Positions 36,315 through 44,459 of a stretch of 64,000 bases of DNA are shown here, one piece after another (position 1 is the stretch's first letter; each line of letters opens with the position of its first letter). Made by a program: the position numbers and the translations under genes. The DNA is taken from positions 1,984,001 to 2,048,000 of the forward strand of contig NZ_CP070961.1 of the NCBI RefSeq assembly GCF_017086465.1, in the 5' to 3' direction. The notes beneath the pieces are model-generated. The model searched no databases. It was not told where the DNA came from and saw nothing but the letters and a program-made list of their open reading frames with translations. Source of the stretch: Nocardioides sp. zg-1228. Lineage in GTDB: Bacteria; Actinomycetota; Actinomycetes; Propionibacteriales; Nocardioidaceae.

Positions 36315-37992
36315 GACCACGCCCGTCACCACGCAAGGGACAGCGCAGGAGGCCGTGCCCGAGGCGGCGCCGCTGCTGCGGATCACCGACCTCGAGGTGA
36401 GCTACTACGGCACCCCAGCGCTGCACGGCGTCGACCTCACCGTCGCCGAGGGGGAGCGGGTGGCCCTGGTCGGGGAGTCGGGGTCGGGCAAGTCCACGAC
36501 GGCGGCGGCCGTGATCGGCCTGCTCCCCGGCGGCGGCACCGTGACCCGCGGCCGCATCGAGTTCCGCGGCGAGGACGTCACCCACGCCGACGAACGACGG
36601 CTGCGCCGCCTCCGCGGACGACAGGTCGGGCTGGTGCCGCAGGACCCGATGTCCAACCTCAACCCGGCCACCCGGGTGGGCCAGCAGGTCGCCGAGACGC
36701 TGGTCGCCCACCGGCTCGCCTCGCGACGAGAGGCCCGCCGTCGCGCGGTGGAGCTGCTCGGCGAGGCGGGCATCCCGGACGCCGAGCGGCGCAGCCGCCA
36801 GTACCCGCACGAGTTCTCCGGCGGGATGCGGCAGCGAGTGCTCATCGCCATCGCGCTGGCGTGCGAGCCCGACCTGCTGATCGCCGACGAGCCCACGTCG
36901 GCCCTCGACGTGACGGTGCAGCGCACGATCCTCGACCACCTGGAGACGCTGCGGGCCGAGCGCGGCGCGTCCATGCTGCTCGTCACCCACGACCTCGGGC
37001 TGGCCGCCGACCGCGCCGACCGGGTCGTGGTGATGTCGGAGGGCCGCATCGTCGAGCAGGGACCGGCACGCGAGCTGCTGCGCCACCCGCAGCACGAGTA
37101 CACGCAGCGCCTCGTGGCCGCGGCGCCGTCGGTCGCCAGCGCCCGCGTCGCGGCCGGGGCGCCCGTCGGCGTCCGGACCGAACCTCGGGACGGGTCGTCC
37201 GAGCAGGGGACCGGGCCGATCCTCGCCGTCGAGCACCTGACGAAGGAGTACCACCTGCGCGGCGGGCGCGGCCGGCTCACCGCCGTCGACGACGTGTCGT
37301 TCGAGGTGCCCGCAGGCACCACGACGGCCGTCGTGGGGGAGTCGGGGTCGGGCAAGACCACCGTGGCCCGGATGGTGCTCGGGCTGGTCACGCCGACCGC
37401 GGGCGAGGTGCGGGTCGACGGCGCCCACGTGGCCGCGGCCAGGGGAGCGAAGCGGCGGGCGATCCGGCGCGTGATGCAGCCGGTCTTCCAGGACCCGTAC
37501 GCCTCCCTCGACCCGATGTTCACCGTCGAGCACATCGTCGACGAGCCGCTGCGGGTCTTCGGGGTGGGCGACCGGCGTACGCGGCGGGCCCGGGTGGCCG
37601 ACCTGCTCGACCACGTCGCGCTGCCGCACTCGGTGGCCCAGCGCCACCCCAACGAGCTCTCCGGCGGCCAGCGGCAGCGCGTGGCGATCGCCCGCGCGCT
37701 CGCGCTCAACCCCCGGCTGGTGGTGTGCGACGAGGCGGTGTCGGCGCTCGACGTGCTGGTGCAGGACCAGATCCTCACGCTCCTCGCCGACCTGCAGCGC
37801 GACCTCGGGCTCTCCTACCTCTTCATCACCCACGACCTCGCCGTGGTGCGGCTGGTCGCGCAGGACGTGGTGGTGATGCAGCAGGGCCGGCTCGTCGAGA
37901 CGGGCGCCGTCGACGACGTCTTCGAGCGGCCCTCCTCCGACTACACCCGCGAGCTGCTGGCCGCGATCCCGGGAGCCGGGGTGTTCTCGTGA
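36298..37992 (+). CDS. Fused double ABC ATPase (DppD-DppF type)
   Basis: A 564-aa protein with two complete nucleotide-binding domains of the peptide ABC family. Walker A motifs are GESGSGKSTTAAAVIG and GESGSGKTTVARMVLG. Signatures are FSGGMRQRVLIA and LSGGQRQRVAIA. Each is followed by its Walker B (LLIADEPTSALDVT, LVVCDEAVSALDVL; note Ala for Pro in the second). It powers the two adjacent permeases. The ATG (36298) lies within the end of the GGT gene, with GAGAGGGGAG upstream. Confidence 0.92.
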   Translation: MPSDAETTPVTTQGTAQEAVPEAAPLLRITDLEVSYYGTPALHGVDLTVAEGERVALVGESGSGKSTTAAAVIGLLPGGGTVTRGRIEFRGEDVTHADERRLRRLRGRQVGLVPQDPMSNLNPATRVGQQVAETLVAHRLASRREARRRAVELLGEAGIPDAERRSRQYPHEFSGGMRQRVLIAIALACEPDLLIADEPTSALDVTVQRTILDHLETLRAERGASMLLVTHDLGLAADRADRVVVMSEGRIVEQGPARELLRHPQHEYTQRLVAAAPSVASARVAAGAPVGVRTEPRDGSSEQGTGPILAVEHLTKEYHLRGGRGRLTAVDDVSFEVPAGTTTAVVGESGSGKTTVARMVLGLVTPTAGEVRVDGAHVAAARGAKRRAIRRVMQPVFQDPYASLDPMFTVEHIVDEPLRVFGVGDRRTRRARVADLLDHVALPHSVAQRHPNELSGGQRQRVAIARALALNPRLVVCDEAVSALDVLVQDQILTLLADLQRDLGLSYLFITHDLAVVRLVAQDVVVMQQGRLVETGAVDDVFERPSSDYTRELLAAIPGAGVFS

Positions 37993-37999
37993 GGCACGG

Positions 38000-38653
38000 G
38001 TGAGCAGGCGCGCCGACCAGGTGCTCCGCGCGCTGCGCGCCGACATCGTCGCGGGCACCCACCCGGCGGGGACCCGACTGACCGAGTCGGAGCTGTGCGA
38101 GGCGTACGACGTCTCGCGGGTGCCGGTGCGCGAGGCGCTGCGCCACCTCGAGGCGGAGGGCTTCGTCACCAGCGTCGCCTACGCCGGCGTGCGGGTGGCG
38201 CACCTCGACAGCGACGAGGCGGCCGACATCTTCGCCGTGCGCAGCACCATCGAGGAGCTGACGGCGCGACGGGCCGCGGAGCGCTGTCGTACCCACCGTG
38301 ACGACGACGAGGTGCGCCGGTTCGCCGACCTGCTGCGCGAGCTGGTGGCCGCCGGCCGCAGCGGCCTGGAGGCGCCCGGCCGCACCGACCTGCCGCCGCT
38401 CAACACCCGGTTCCACCTGGCGATCGCCGAGTTCGCCGGCAACGCCTCGCTGCTCGGGCTGCTGCGCCAGATCGGCGGCAAGGTCGAGTGGCTCTACGGG
38501 ATGGACGTCGCCGCGCGTGGCGAGCACTCGTGGCAGGAGCACGACGAGATCGCGGAGGCCGTCCTCGCCGGGCACCCGCGCAAGGCGGCCGGGCTGATGC
38601 GGCAGCACGTGCACAACTCCCTCGACGGCTACCTGCGACGGCACACGCGATGA
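38000..38653 (+). CDS. GntR family transcriptional regulator (FCD subgroup)
   Basis: A 217-aa regulator: N-terminal winged helix (GTRLTESELCEAYDVSRVPVREALRHLEAEGFV) and a C-terminal all-helical FCD ligand domain with likely metal-binding histidines (NTRFHLAIAEFAGN, QEHDEIAEAVLAGH, QHVHNSL). It starts 7 bases after the ATPase stop. It is the best candidate to bind the GTATAC palindrome at the head of the operon, probably releasing it when the substrate or its product is present. Confidence 0.9.
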   Translation: MSRRADQVLRALRADIVAGTHPAGTRLTESELCEAYDVSRVPVREALRHLEAEGFVTSVAYAGVRVAHLDSDEAADIFAVRSTIEELTARRAAERCRTHRDDDEVRRFADLLRELVAAGRSGLEAPGRTDLPPLNTRFHLAIAEFAGNASLLGLLRQIGGKVEWLYGMDVAARGEHSWQEHDEIAEAVLAGHPRKAAGLMRQHVHNSLDGYLRRHTR

Positions 38654-39372
38654 GTGGGGCAGCCGGTCCGGCCGGCGCGGACGGCCTCTCCACGGCGGCG
38701 ATGCTGGTGCTCTCGTTCGGCACCGGCGTGCTGGACGCCGCCACCTACCTCGGGCTCGACCAGGTCTTCACCGCCAACATGACCGGCAACGTGATCTTCG
38801 TCGGCCTCGGGCTCGCCGACGCCGAGGACGTGCCGCTGCTCCGCGCCACCGTCGCGCTCGTGGGCTTCGCGATGGGCGCCATCCTGGCCGGGACCGTGCA
38901 GCGCGGGCACCACGCCCGCCCCAACGCCGACGTGGTGGCCGCGAGCCTGCTGATGGCCTGCGCGCTCACGGTCGGTGGCTCCGCACTCGTGCTCCATCTG
39001 GTCGACCCCGGCGCGACCGTCTTCGACCTGCTCGCCGGCGCCCTCGGGGCCGCGATGGGCGCCCAGGCCGTCGCGGCCCGTCGCGTCGCGGTGGGCGACG
39101 TGTCGACCGTGGTGGTGACGTCGACGCTCGCGGGGTTGTTCGCCGAGGCGGCGTGGACCGGCGGCACCGCGGGACGCGCCACGACCCTGCGCAGGGCCGG
39201 GGCGGTGGGCACGATGTTCGGTGGCGCCGTGGTCGGGGCCTTCACGTTGCGGGCCGGGGTGGCTCTCCCGGTGGCGATCTCGTCGGGGCTCCTGCTCGTC
39301 GTCGCGTCGACGATGGTCGTACGCGTGGTGCGGGACCGGCGCCGAGACAGCCTCGACGCGGCCACCGGCTGA
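38650..39372 (+). CDS. YoaK family (DUF1275) membrane protein
   Basis: A 240-aa polytopic protein with about six membrane segments and the DUF1275 signature near the N-terminus (GVLDAATYLGLDQVFTANMTGNVIFVGLGL). Function unknown. The ATG overlaps the GntR stop, so it may be the last gene of the peptide-transport operon, though its link to transport is unclear. Confidence 0.85.
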   Translation: MSGAAGPAGADGLSTAAMLVLSFGTGVLDAATYLGLDQVFTANMTGNVIFVGLGLADAEDVPLLRATVALVGFAMGAILAGTVQRGHHARPNADVVAASLLMACALTVGGSALVLHLVDPGATVFDLLAGALGAAMGAQAVAARRVAVGDVSTVVVTSTLAGLFAEAAWTGGTAGRATTLRRAGAVGTMFGGAVVGAFTLRAGVALPVAISSGLLLVVASTMVVRVVRDRRRDSLDAATG

Positions 39373-39380
39373 TCGGCGGC

Positions 39381-40034
39381 TCAGCCAGGCGCGAGTCGGC
39401 GCCGGAGCACCTCGAGGCCGTCCCCGGAGAGGTCGTCCAGCGCCACCGCTCGACCCGACGCCGCCATCGTCAGTGCCTCGGCGCGGCCATGGACCGGGAG
39501 ACCGTCGCCGAACGATCCCCCGAGATCGGTCGGCACGAGGCTCAGTCCGTCGAGCAGGCCCGGTGGCACGAGGGCCGGAGCCACCGCGGGGGAGGTGTAG
39601 TAGTCGAGCAGGGCCGCCCAGTGGTCGCCCGGGACGTCGGCGTCCAGGCCCAGCGGTCGGGCGATGTCGCGCAGGTGGACGCAGGTCTCCGCGAGCTGGC
39701 CCCACGGGCCGACGCGCGGCGGCGCCACCCGGTCGGAGGCATGCTGACGCAGCAGGCCCACGATCTCGGACGGTCCGAGCCGTCGCCCCAGCTGCCTGGC
39801 GAAGTGGTCGACCGTCGCATCGGTGTCCCCGCGCCGGCGAAGCGCGGCGAGCACGAACCGGGGGAACGTCACGTAGGCGTGCTGGAGCAGGTGCGCTCCC
39901 ACCACGTGCACCGACCACCCGTCGCACAACGTGTCGGCCGACCACCGGGAGCGGGGGAGGGCGTCGAGCAGATCGGCGAGGCGCACGCGATTCTCACTGG
40001 TCGCCGCGAAGATCCAGGCGTCATCGCGTGTCAT
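39381..40034 (-). CDS. Mycothiol-dependent maleylpyruvate isomerase family protein
   Basis: A 217-aa DinB-fold protein, the second of this group in the window. The start ENRVRLADLLDALPRSRWSADTLCDGWSVHVVGAHLLQH and a later ETCVHLRDIARPLG supply the likely metal-binding His residues. Its start overlaps the MarR stop by 4 bases, so the MarR protein probably controls it. Substrate unknown; a role in thiol-dependent detoxification is a reasonable guess. Confidence 0.78.
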   Translation of the reverse strand: MTRDDAWIFAATSENRVRLADLLDALPRSRWSADTLCDGWSVHVVGAHLLQHAYVTFPRFVLAALRRRGDTDATVDHFARQLGRRLGPSEIVGLLRQHASDRVAPPRVGPWGQLAETCVHLRDIARPLGLDADVPGDHWAALLDYYTSPAVAPALVPPGLLDGLSLVPTDLGGSFGDGLPVHGRAEALTMAASGRAVALDDLSGDGLEVLRRRLAPG

Positions 40035-40477
40035 GCCGCGGCGGCCTTCGCCCGGACGTCACGGAGGAGGGCCGCCAGCACCCGAGAGGCGATCAGCAGC
40101 TCCGAGCTGCTGCACTCGTCCGCAAGGTCGGCGAGCTCGAGCATCTCGGCGGCGCGCACCCGCTCGAACGCGTCGAGCCCGTCGTCGGTGAGGCGCACCA
40201 GCACGGACCGTCGGTGGGTCGGGTTGGGATGCGTGTCCACGTGGCCACGCACGACGAGATCGTTCACATGGCGCTGCACGGCCTGCCGGGGGAGGTCCAA
40301 CAGCTGCCCGATGGCAGGCACGGTGGCATCGCCCTGATCGGCGAGCGCCTCCACCACGGCACGCATGCCCAGCGTCCAGCCCTCCCTCCGCACCCGCCTC
40401 TCCACGACCCGCCCGGAGCTGAGGACCAGCGGTCGCACGTGACGGAGCACGTCGTACACGAGCTCGGATCGACTCAT
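40031..40477 (-). CDS. MarR family transcriptional regulator
   Basis: A 148-aa MarR protein with a winged helix (VPAIGQLLDLPRQAVQRHVNDLVVRGHVDTHPNPTHRRSVLVRLT). I chose the ATG at 40477; the frame runs upstream through 38 more codons that are not MarR-like. A palindrome ATGACA-N7-TGTCAT overlaps the start codon and is a good autoregulatory site. The isomerase-like gene follows with a 4-base overlap; the RTX-like gene diverges. Confidence 0.85.
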   Translation of the reverse strand: MSRSELVYDVLRHVRPLVLSSGRVVERRVRREGWTLGMRAVVEALADQGDATVPAIGQLLDLPRQAVQRHVNDLVVRGHVDTHPNPTHRRSVLVRLTDDGLDAFERVRAAEMLELADLADECSSSELLIASRVLAALLRDVRAKAAAA

Positions 40478-40494
40478 GACAACAATGATGTCAT
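40476..40494. promoter_or_regulatory. MarR operator candidate
   Basis: ATGACA (40476-40481) and TGTCAT (40489-40494) form a 19-bp inverted repeat that includes the MarR start codon. MarR proteins typically bind 16-20-bp palindromes near their own start. A separate 9-bp hairpin (40523-40531/40539-40547) lies in the leader of the divergent gene. Confidence 0.5.
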
Positions 40495-40572
40495 AGTGGT
40501 GCGCGCAACTCTCTGCCGTCGGGGTGCATCCCACCCGCGGATGCACCACCACACGATCCCGGGGGAGACACC

Positions 40573-41547
40573 ATGCGTCGTACGACGACACTGACCGCTG
40601 CGGGCCTGCTCGGCGTCGCCCTGCTCGCTCCGACGGGCGCCGCCGGTGCGGCCGAGACGTGCGGGGGCAGACCGGCGACGATCGTCGGGGCGCCCGACAC
40701 CTCGGTGCTGGGCACGGTCGGTGACGACGTGATCGTCACCAACGGGTCGAGCCGGGTCGACGCCGGCGACGGTGATGACGTGGTGTGTGTGACGCGTCCC
40801 GCCGACGACCCCCACGTGACCAACACGAGGGTCCGGGCAGGCGCGGGCGACGACGTCGTCCTGGTGGAGCGGGAGGGCACCAGCTCGACGACCGACCTCG
40901 GCCCGGGGCGCGACGTGTTCCACGGAGGCGACGGCGAGGACTGGGTCAAGGCCAGCCTCGACGACACCGTCGTCGCTGACCGCGGCGGCGACGACGTGAC
41001 CTACACGATCGACCGCGGCGCACCCGTCTCCGACGTCGTGGGCACGCTGACGGCGCAGCGCACGGACGGCTGGATCAAGGTGGTGGCCCCCGGCCGCCGG
41101 CTCGTGATCGACGGCCCGGAGGGCGTGGTCCGCCTCGACGGCCGCGTGGTGACCACCTTCGACGTCTCGCCCCGCATGCTGTACGGCGTCGCGCAGCGGG
41201 TCACGCTGGTCGGGACGCCCGGATTCGACCGCCTGGCCGGTGCCGCGTGCGGCACGAGCGTGCTGCGCGGACGGGGCGGCGACGACGAGCTCGTCGCGTT
41301 CGTCGACCGTGCGACCCCACGCGCGGAGTGCCCGCACCGCCGGGTGTCCGCGTTCGGCGGCGCCGGCGACGACGAGATCATCGGGACGGCGTACGACGAC
41401 GTCCTGCGCGGCGGACCCGGCCGCGACGACATCCGGGGCCAGGGCGGCGACGACCTCCTGCTCGGCGGCCCGGGCCGCGACCGGGCCGACGGCGGCCAGG
41501 GCCGCGACCGCTGCAACGCCGAGCGGGAGCGGCGCTGCGAGCGCTGA
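40573..41547 (+). CDS. Secreted protein with RTX-like calcium-binding repeats
   Basis: A 324-aa protein with a signal peptide (GLLGVALLAPTGAAGAAE, cleavage near residue 27). Degenerate RTX/hemolysin-type nonapeptides occur in two blocks: SSRVDAGDGDDVVCV in the first half, and AFGGAGDDEIIGTAYDDVLR, GGPGRDDIRGQGGDDLLLGG near the C-terminus. There are several cysteines, unusual for true RTX proteins. No enzyme domain or type I secretion gene is visible. A possible role is calcium-dependent surface folding; this is family knowledge only. GGGGGAG precedes the ATG. Confidence 0.8.
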   Translation: MRRTTTLTAAGLLGVALLAPTGAAGAAETCGGRPATIVGAPDTSVLGTVGDDVIVTNGSSRVDAGDGDDVVCVTRPADDPHVTNTRVRAGAGDDVVLVEREGTSSTTDLGPGRDVFHGGDGEDWVKASLDDTVVADRGGDDVTYTIDRGAPVSDVVGTLTAQRTDGWIKVVAPGRRLVIDGPEGVVRLDGRVVTTFDVSPRMLYGVAQRVTLVGTPGFDRLAGAACGTSVLRGRGGDDELVAFVDRATPRAECPHRRVSAFGGAGDDEIIGTAYDDVLRGGPGRDDIRGQGGDDLLLGGPGRDRADGGQGRDRCNAERERRCER

Positions 41548-41606
41548 CCGCGCGCCGAGCCCGTCGCGGACGCACACGTTGGCGAGCCAGGGGACAGATC
41601 CATGAA

Positions 41607-41626
41607 TCGAACACGTGTTCTATTCT
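41607..41626 (+). promoter_or_regulatory. LexA (SOS) box and -10 element of a small gene
   Basis: TCGAAC-ACGT-GTTCTA (41607-41622) matches the actinobacterial SOS box TCGAACN4GTTCGA at 14 of 16 positions, with the core GAACACGTGTTC fully palindromic. The overlapping TATTCT (41621-41626) is a good -10 box, and its expected start point is the ATG at 41633. LexA bound here would block the promoter. Confidence 0.68.
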
Positions 41627-41632
41627 TGGCAC

Positions 41633-41854
41633 ATGCCACGTACGCCCCCGTTCCACGTATGGGTGGACCTGACGGGCAAGTGGTCGGGACCCGCGCCGGG
41701 GGTCCTGCTGGCCTGGCGGCGCACCGACCGCCGCGGCTGGGAGGCGTGGGTGGTGCGCGCGGAGTCGTACTCGACGGGCGTCGGTGTCGAGGTCCTGCTC
41801 ACGCAGGCGTGGGTCTCGGCGGCGCTGGTGCGACCGGTGGGCGAACCCGGTTGA
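41633..41854 (+). CDS. Small protein under a probable SOS box (73 aa)
   Basis: A 73-aa protein of unknown fold, rich in Trp and Arg (FHVWVDLTGKWSGPAPGVLLAW, RRGWEAWVVRAE). It is probably leaderless, with the ATG at the predicted transcription start. Upstream in-frame GTG and ATG codons lie within the SOS box and are less likely. It resembles small conserved actinobacterial proteins, but I cannot name a family. DNA-damage induction is inferred from the promoter. It converges on the secreted-protein gene. Confidence 0.65.
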   Translation: MPRTPPFHVWVDLTGKWSGPAPGVLLAWRRTDRRGWEAWVVRAESYSTGVGVEVLLTQAWVSAALVRPVGEPG

Positions 41855-41874
41855 CGTCGAGCCGGAGGGGCTGG

Positions 41875-42606
41875 TCAGCGCACAACGACGACGCGTGAGG
41901 CAGACCCGGTGCGGTGGCCGTCTGATCTCGTCACGGCGCGCACCTTGACGGGTCGGCCCGAGTAGCGCGCCTTGATCACGGCCTTGCCGAAGTCATTGGT
42001 GCCGGCCTTGCGGATCGTGCGCCACGATCCGCTCCGCCGCGCCTGGAGTCGCACCATTGCGGCCGAGGTCCCGAAGTATCCAGCCGGACGCTCGTCTTTC
42101 GACGTGATGACGAACCGGATGGTCTCGCCCTTGGCTGGCCGCTTCGGGGCGAATCGCAGGGTGGTACGCGTCTGGGGGAGCCGGAAAGACGTTGAACCGC
42201 TAGCGCTGATCGGCACGCATTCATCGTCCGCATTGCAGGCCTGTCCAGTTCCGATGACTGCGTAGGTGCCTGCAAGATTCGGGGACTCGCACAGGAAGAA
42301 GTCGCCGGCCCCGGACAAGGTGCGCCCCGAGAGAGAGTCCGTGTCGACGTCGTTGCCGTCTGGCCCGACGAGCCGGAGCTCCATGTCCCAGTTGCTGGCG
42401 TACCCGGCTGGCAGGGCGGCGCTGTACGAGTAGGCATAGTTGCCGCAACTGTCGTAGAGCACCCCGCCAGGCATGCTGATCGAGACTTCGTTGGCAGCGT
42501 GGGCTGGAGCGGCCGTAGCCAAAGGGGCCACGAGAGTTCCCGCGGCAAGGGCGACGACCGTCCGCAACATGCGAACCACGCTACGTCGCCGAGTCCGCCC
42601 TGTCAT
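41875..42606 (-). CDS. Secreted protein of unknown function, Ig-like C-terminus
   Basis: A 243-aa exported protein. A twin-arginine-containing n-region (MTGRTRRRSVVRM) leads into VVALAAGTLVAPLATAAPAHA, a good cleavage site; the ATG at 42570 would also give a signal peptide. The mature part has four cysteines (SCGNY, FFLCE, QACNADDEC) and a C-terminal beta-rich segment (TTLRFAPKRPAKGETIRFVITSKD ... VRLQARRSGSWRTIRKAGTN). That segment resembles the Ig-like repeats of actinobacterial surface proteins. Base composition is less GC-biased than in neighbouring operons. Confidence 0.6.
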   Translation of the reverse strand: MTGRTRRRSVVRMLRTVVALAAGTLVAPLATAAPAHAANEVSISMPGGVLYDSCGNYAYSYSAALPAGYASNWDMELRLVGPDGNDVDTDSLSGRTLSGAGDFFLCESPNLAGTYAVIGTGQACNADDECVPISASGSTSFRLPQTRTTLRFAPKRPAKGETIRFVITSKDERPAGYFGTSAAMVRLQARRSGSWRTIRKAGTNDFGKAVIKARYSGRPVKVRAVTRSDGHRTGSASRVVVVR

Positions 42607-42818
42607 CGCAGCCAGCGCCACGAGGACATCTCGGCCTGGACAGGGGCTGCGCACCCGTGAGTTTGGTTCGCCGATAACTGACATTATGTCACTCTCCGTG
42701 TTTCGGAGCACCAGATGGGACCAGGTCGTCTCCGGTTGATCCCCTACCCCGCCGACAGTCACCAGACCGCTGACCGCTGAGGTCGACGTGACAACAAGTT
42801 GATGGGCCGCCACCGGGC

Positions 42819-44018
42819 TCAACGGCGGGCCGGGGCCTCGCGCATGGGCGCCGCCGAGACGATCAGGCCGGCCGCCGTTGCCCCGATGACGGCCGCCGCG
42901 GCGTACGGCAAGGCGCCCGGTCCGGCGACCGCGACGGTGACGCCGCCCATGCCCGCACCGGCGGCGATGCCCAGGTTCAGCACGGTGATGCCGAGCGCAC
43001 TGACCGTCGTTTCCCGGCCCGGTGGCGCCGAGCGAAGCAATCGGGTCTGGAACACCGGAGGGAGCAGACCCATCAGGAGGCCCCACGCCGTGATGGCCGC
43101 GACGGCGGCCGGGGTGCTCTGGGCGACGAGCCGGAGGGAGAAGGCGCTCAGCGCGAACGCGACCGCGACCCAGGTGAAGGCGTGCGTGGGGTGGCGATCG
43201 GAGATCGACCCGGCGAGCAGCGTGCCCACGACCCCGGCCGCCCCGAACACGAGCAGAAGTGCTGCCCTCGAACGTGAGCCGAAGTGCCCGAGGTCCTCCA
43301 ACAGAGGCGAGACGAACGTGTACAGCGCGAAGTGCCCCGTGAGGATCAGCCCTCCTGCCGACGAGAGCAGCACGACACTCCTGTACCCGGACGCCTGCGG
43401 AGCTCGGTCCTGGCCGGGGCGAGTGGCGTCAGGAAGGCGAAGCAGTGCGGCCACACCCGCCGCAGCCAGGAGAAGCAGCGCCAGGGCGCCGAAGGACACG
43501 CGCCAACCGAGGGCCGATCCAACCGCCGCACCGAGCGGAATGCCGACGATGCCTGCCACCGACGGTCCGGCCAGGACGACCGAGATGGCCCGACCGGCCT
43601 TCTCGGGTGGCACGAGCGCCGCCGCGATCGGCACCAGCAAGGACCAGAACAGGCCGTGCGCCACCGCCGCCGCCACTCGCCCTGCGACAGCGACCTCGAA
43701 CGTCGGCGCCGACGCTGTCACCAACGTCGCCAGCGACAGCACGAGCAAGATCGATGGCACCAGCACCTGCTGCTTGATGCGGCGCGTCACTCGCACCATC
43801 GGGAGGCTCGTCGCCGCCACGGTCAGCGCCCAGGCAGCGACCACGAGTCCTGCTTGAGCCCTCGACACCTCCAGATCGCGAGACAGCTCGAGCAGCAGGC
43901 TCGCCGGCATGAGCTCCGCCGTCACCGTGGCGAAGGCGGTCGCGGAGAGGAAGATCAAGGGACGCAGCGGGAGCTGGAAGTCCCGCGTCGAGCCCCGGCC
44001 GTTGTCTGAGGATGTCAC
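42819..44018 (-). CDS. MFS efflux transporter (drug:H+ antiporter family)
   Basis: A 399-aa, 12-helix MFS protein of the DHA1/arabinose-efflux type. It begins FLSATAFATVTAELMPASLLLELSRDLEVSRAQAGLVVAAWALT, followed by motif-A-like loops (RVTRRIKQQ; GSISDRHPTH). Substrate unknown, probably a toxic small molecule. It diverges from a MerR gene and has a MerR-type promoter with a long spacer, so it should be induced by the MerR ligand. The 42607-42818 gap downstream holds no recognised feature. Confidence 0.85.
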   Translation of the reverse strand: MTSSDNGRGSTRDFQLPLRPLIFLSATAFATVTAELMPASLLLELSRDLEVSRAQAGLVVAAWALTVAATSLPMVRVTRRIKQQVLVPSILLVLSLATLVTASAPTFEVAVAGRVAAAVAHGLFWSLLVPIAAALVPPEKAGRAISVVLAGPSVAGIVGIPLGAAVGSALGWRVSFGALALLLLAAAGVAALLRLPDATRPGQDRAPQASGYRSVVLLSSAGGLILTGHFALYTFVSPLLEDLGHFGSRSRAALLLVFGAAGVVGTLLAGSISDRHPTHAFTWVAVAFALSAFSLRLVAQSTPAAVAAITAWGLLMGLLPPVFQTRLLRSAPPGRETTVSALGITVLNLGIAAGAGMGGVTVAVAGPGALPYAAAAVIGATAAGLIVSAAPMREAPARR

Positions 44019-44026
44019 GCCACCAG

Positions 44027-44058
44027 ACGCTAAAGTCTGACACCGGTGTCAGGGTCAA
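44027..44058 (-). promoter_or_regulatory. MerR-type promoter of the MFS gene
   Basis: On the minus strand TTGACC (complement 44058..44053) and TAGCGT (complement 44032..44027) are separated by 20 bp, longer than usual. The spacer contains the perfect palindrome CTGACACCGGTGTCAG (44037-44052). A 19-20-bp spacer holding the operator is the hallmark of MerR-activated promoters. The predicted start point is within 1-2 bases of the MFS start codon. Confidence 0.62.
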
Positions 44059-44069
44059 GGAGGATGCGC

Positions 44070-44459
44070 ATGCGAATCGGAGAGCTCTCCCAGCGCACCC
44101 AGGTGTCGGTGCGGATGCTGCGCTACTACGAGCAGCAGGGCTTGCTCGCGCCAGGTCGGGAGCGCAACGGTTACCGCTCCTACACAGAGGACGACGTCGA
44201 GCGCGCAACGCTTGTCAGCAGCCTCATCCGTTCTGGCCTTCCTACTCGTCTCATCGGCGTGCTGCTCGAGAGGTCCCGGTCGGTCGACGTCGGGGCCGAC
44301 ACCGAGGTGCGGGCACTCCTCGGCGAGGAGGCCGAGCGGCTCGAACGCCGCATCGCCTGCCTCACGCTCAGCCGGGACGCCGTGCGCGACTACCTGCGGC
44401 GGGCCAACGGCAGAACGCTGCTGCGCACCCCGGCTGGTTCACCTCCCTCTTCGGGCTGA
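44070..44459 (+). CDS. MerR family transcriptional regulator
   Basis: A 129-aa MerR protein: MRIGELSQRTQVSVRMLRYYEQQGLL and GYRSYTEDDVERATLVSSLIRSGLPTRLI form the winged helix, followed by a dimerisation helix and a short tail. There is no large ligand domain and no metal-binding cysteine cluster. I chose the ATG at 44070 because AAGGAGG ends 6 bases upstream; the ATG at 44064 abuts that site. It faces the MFS gene and should control it through the palindrome between them. Confidence 0.87.
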   Translation: MRIGELSQRTQVSVRMLRYYEQQGLLAPGRERNGYRSYTEDDVERATLVSSLIRSGLPTRLIGVLLERSRSVDVGADTEVRALLGEEAERLERRIACLTLSRDAVRDYLRRANGRTLLRTPAGSPPSSG

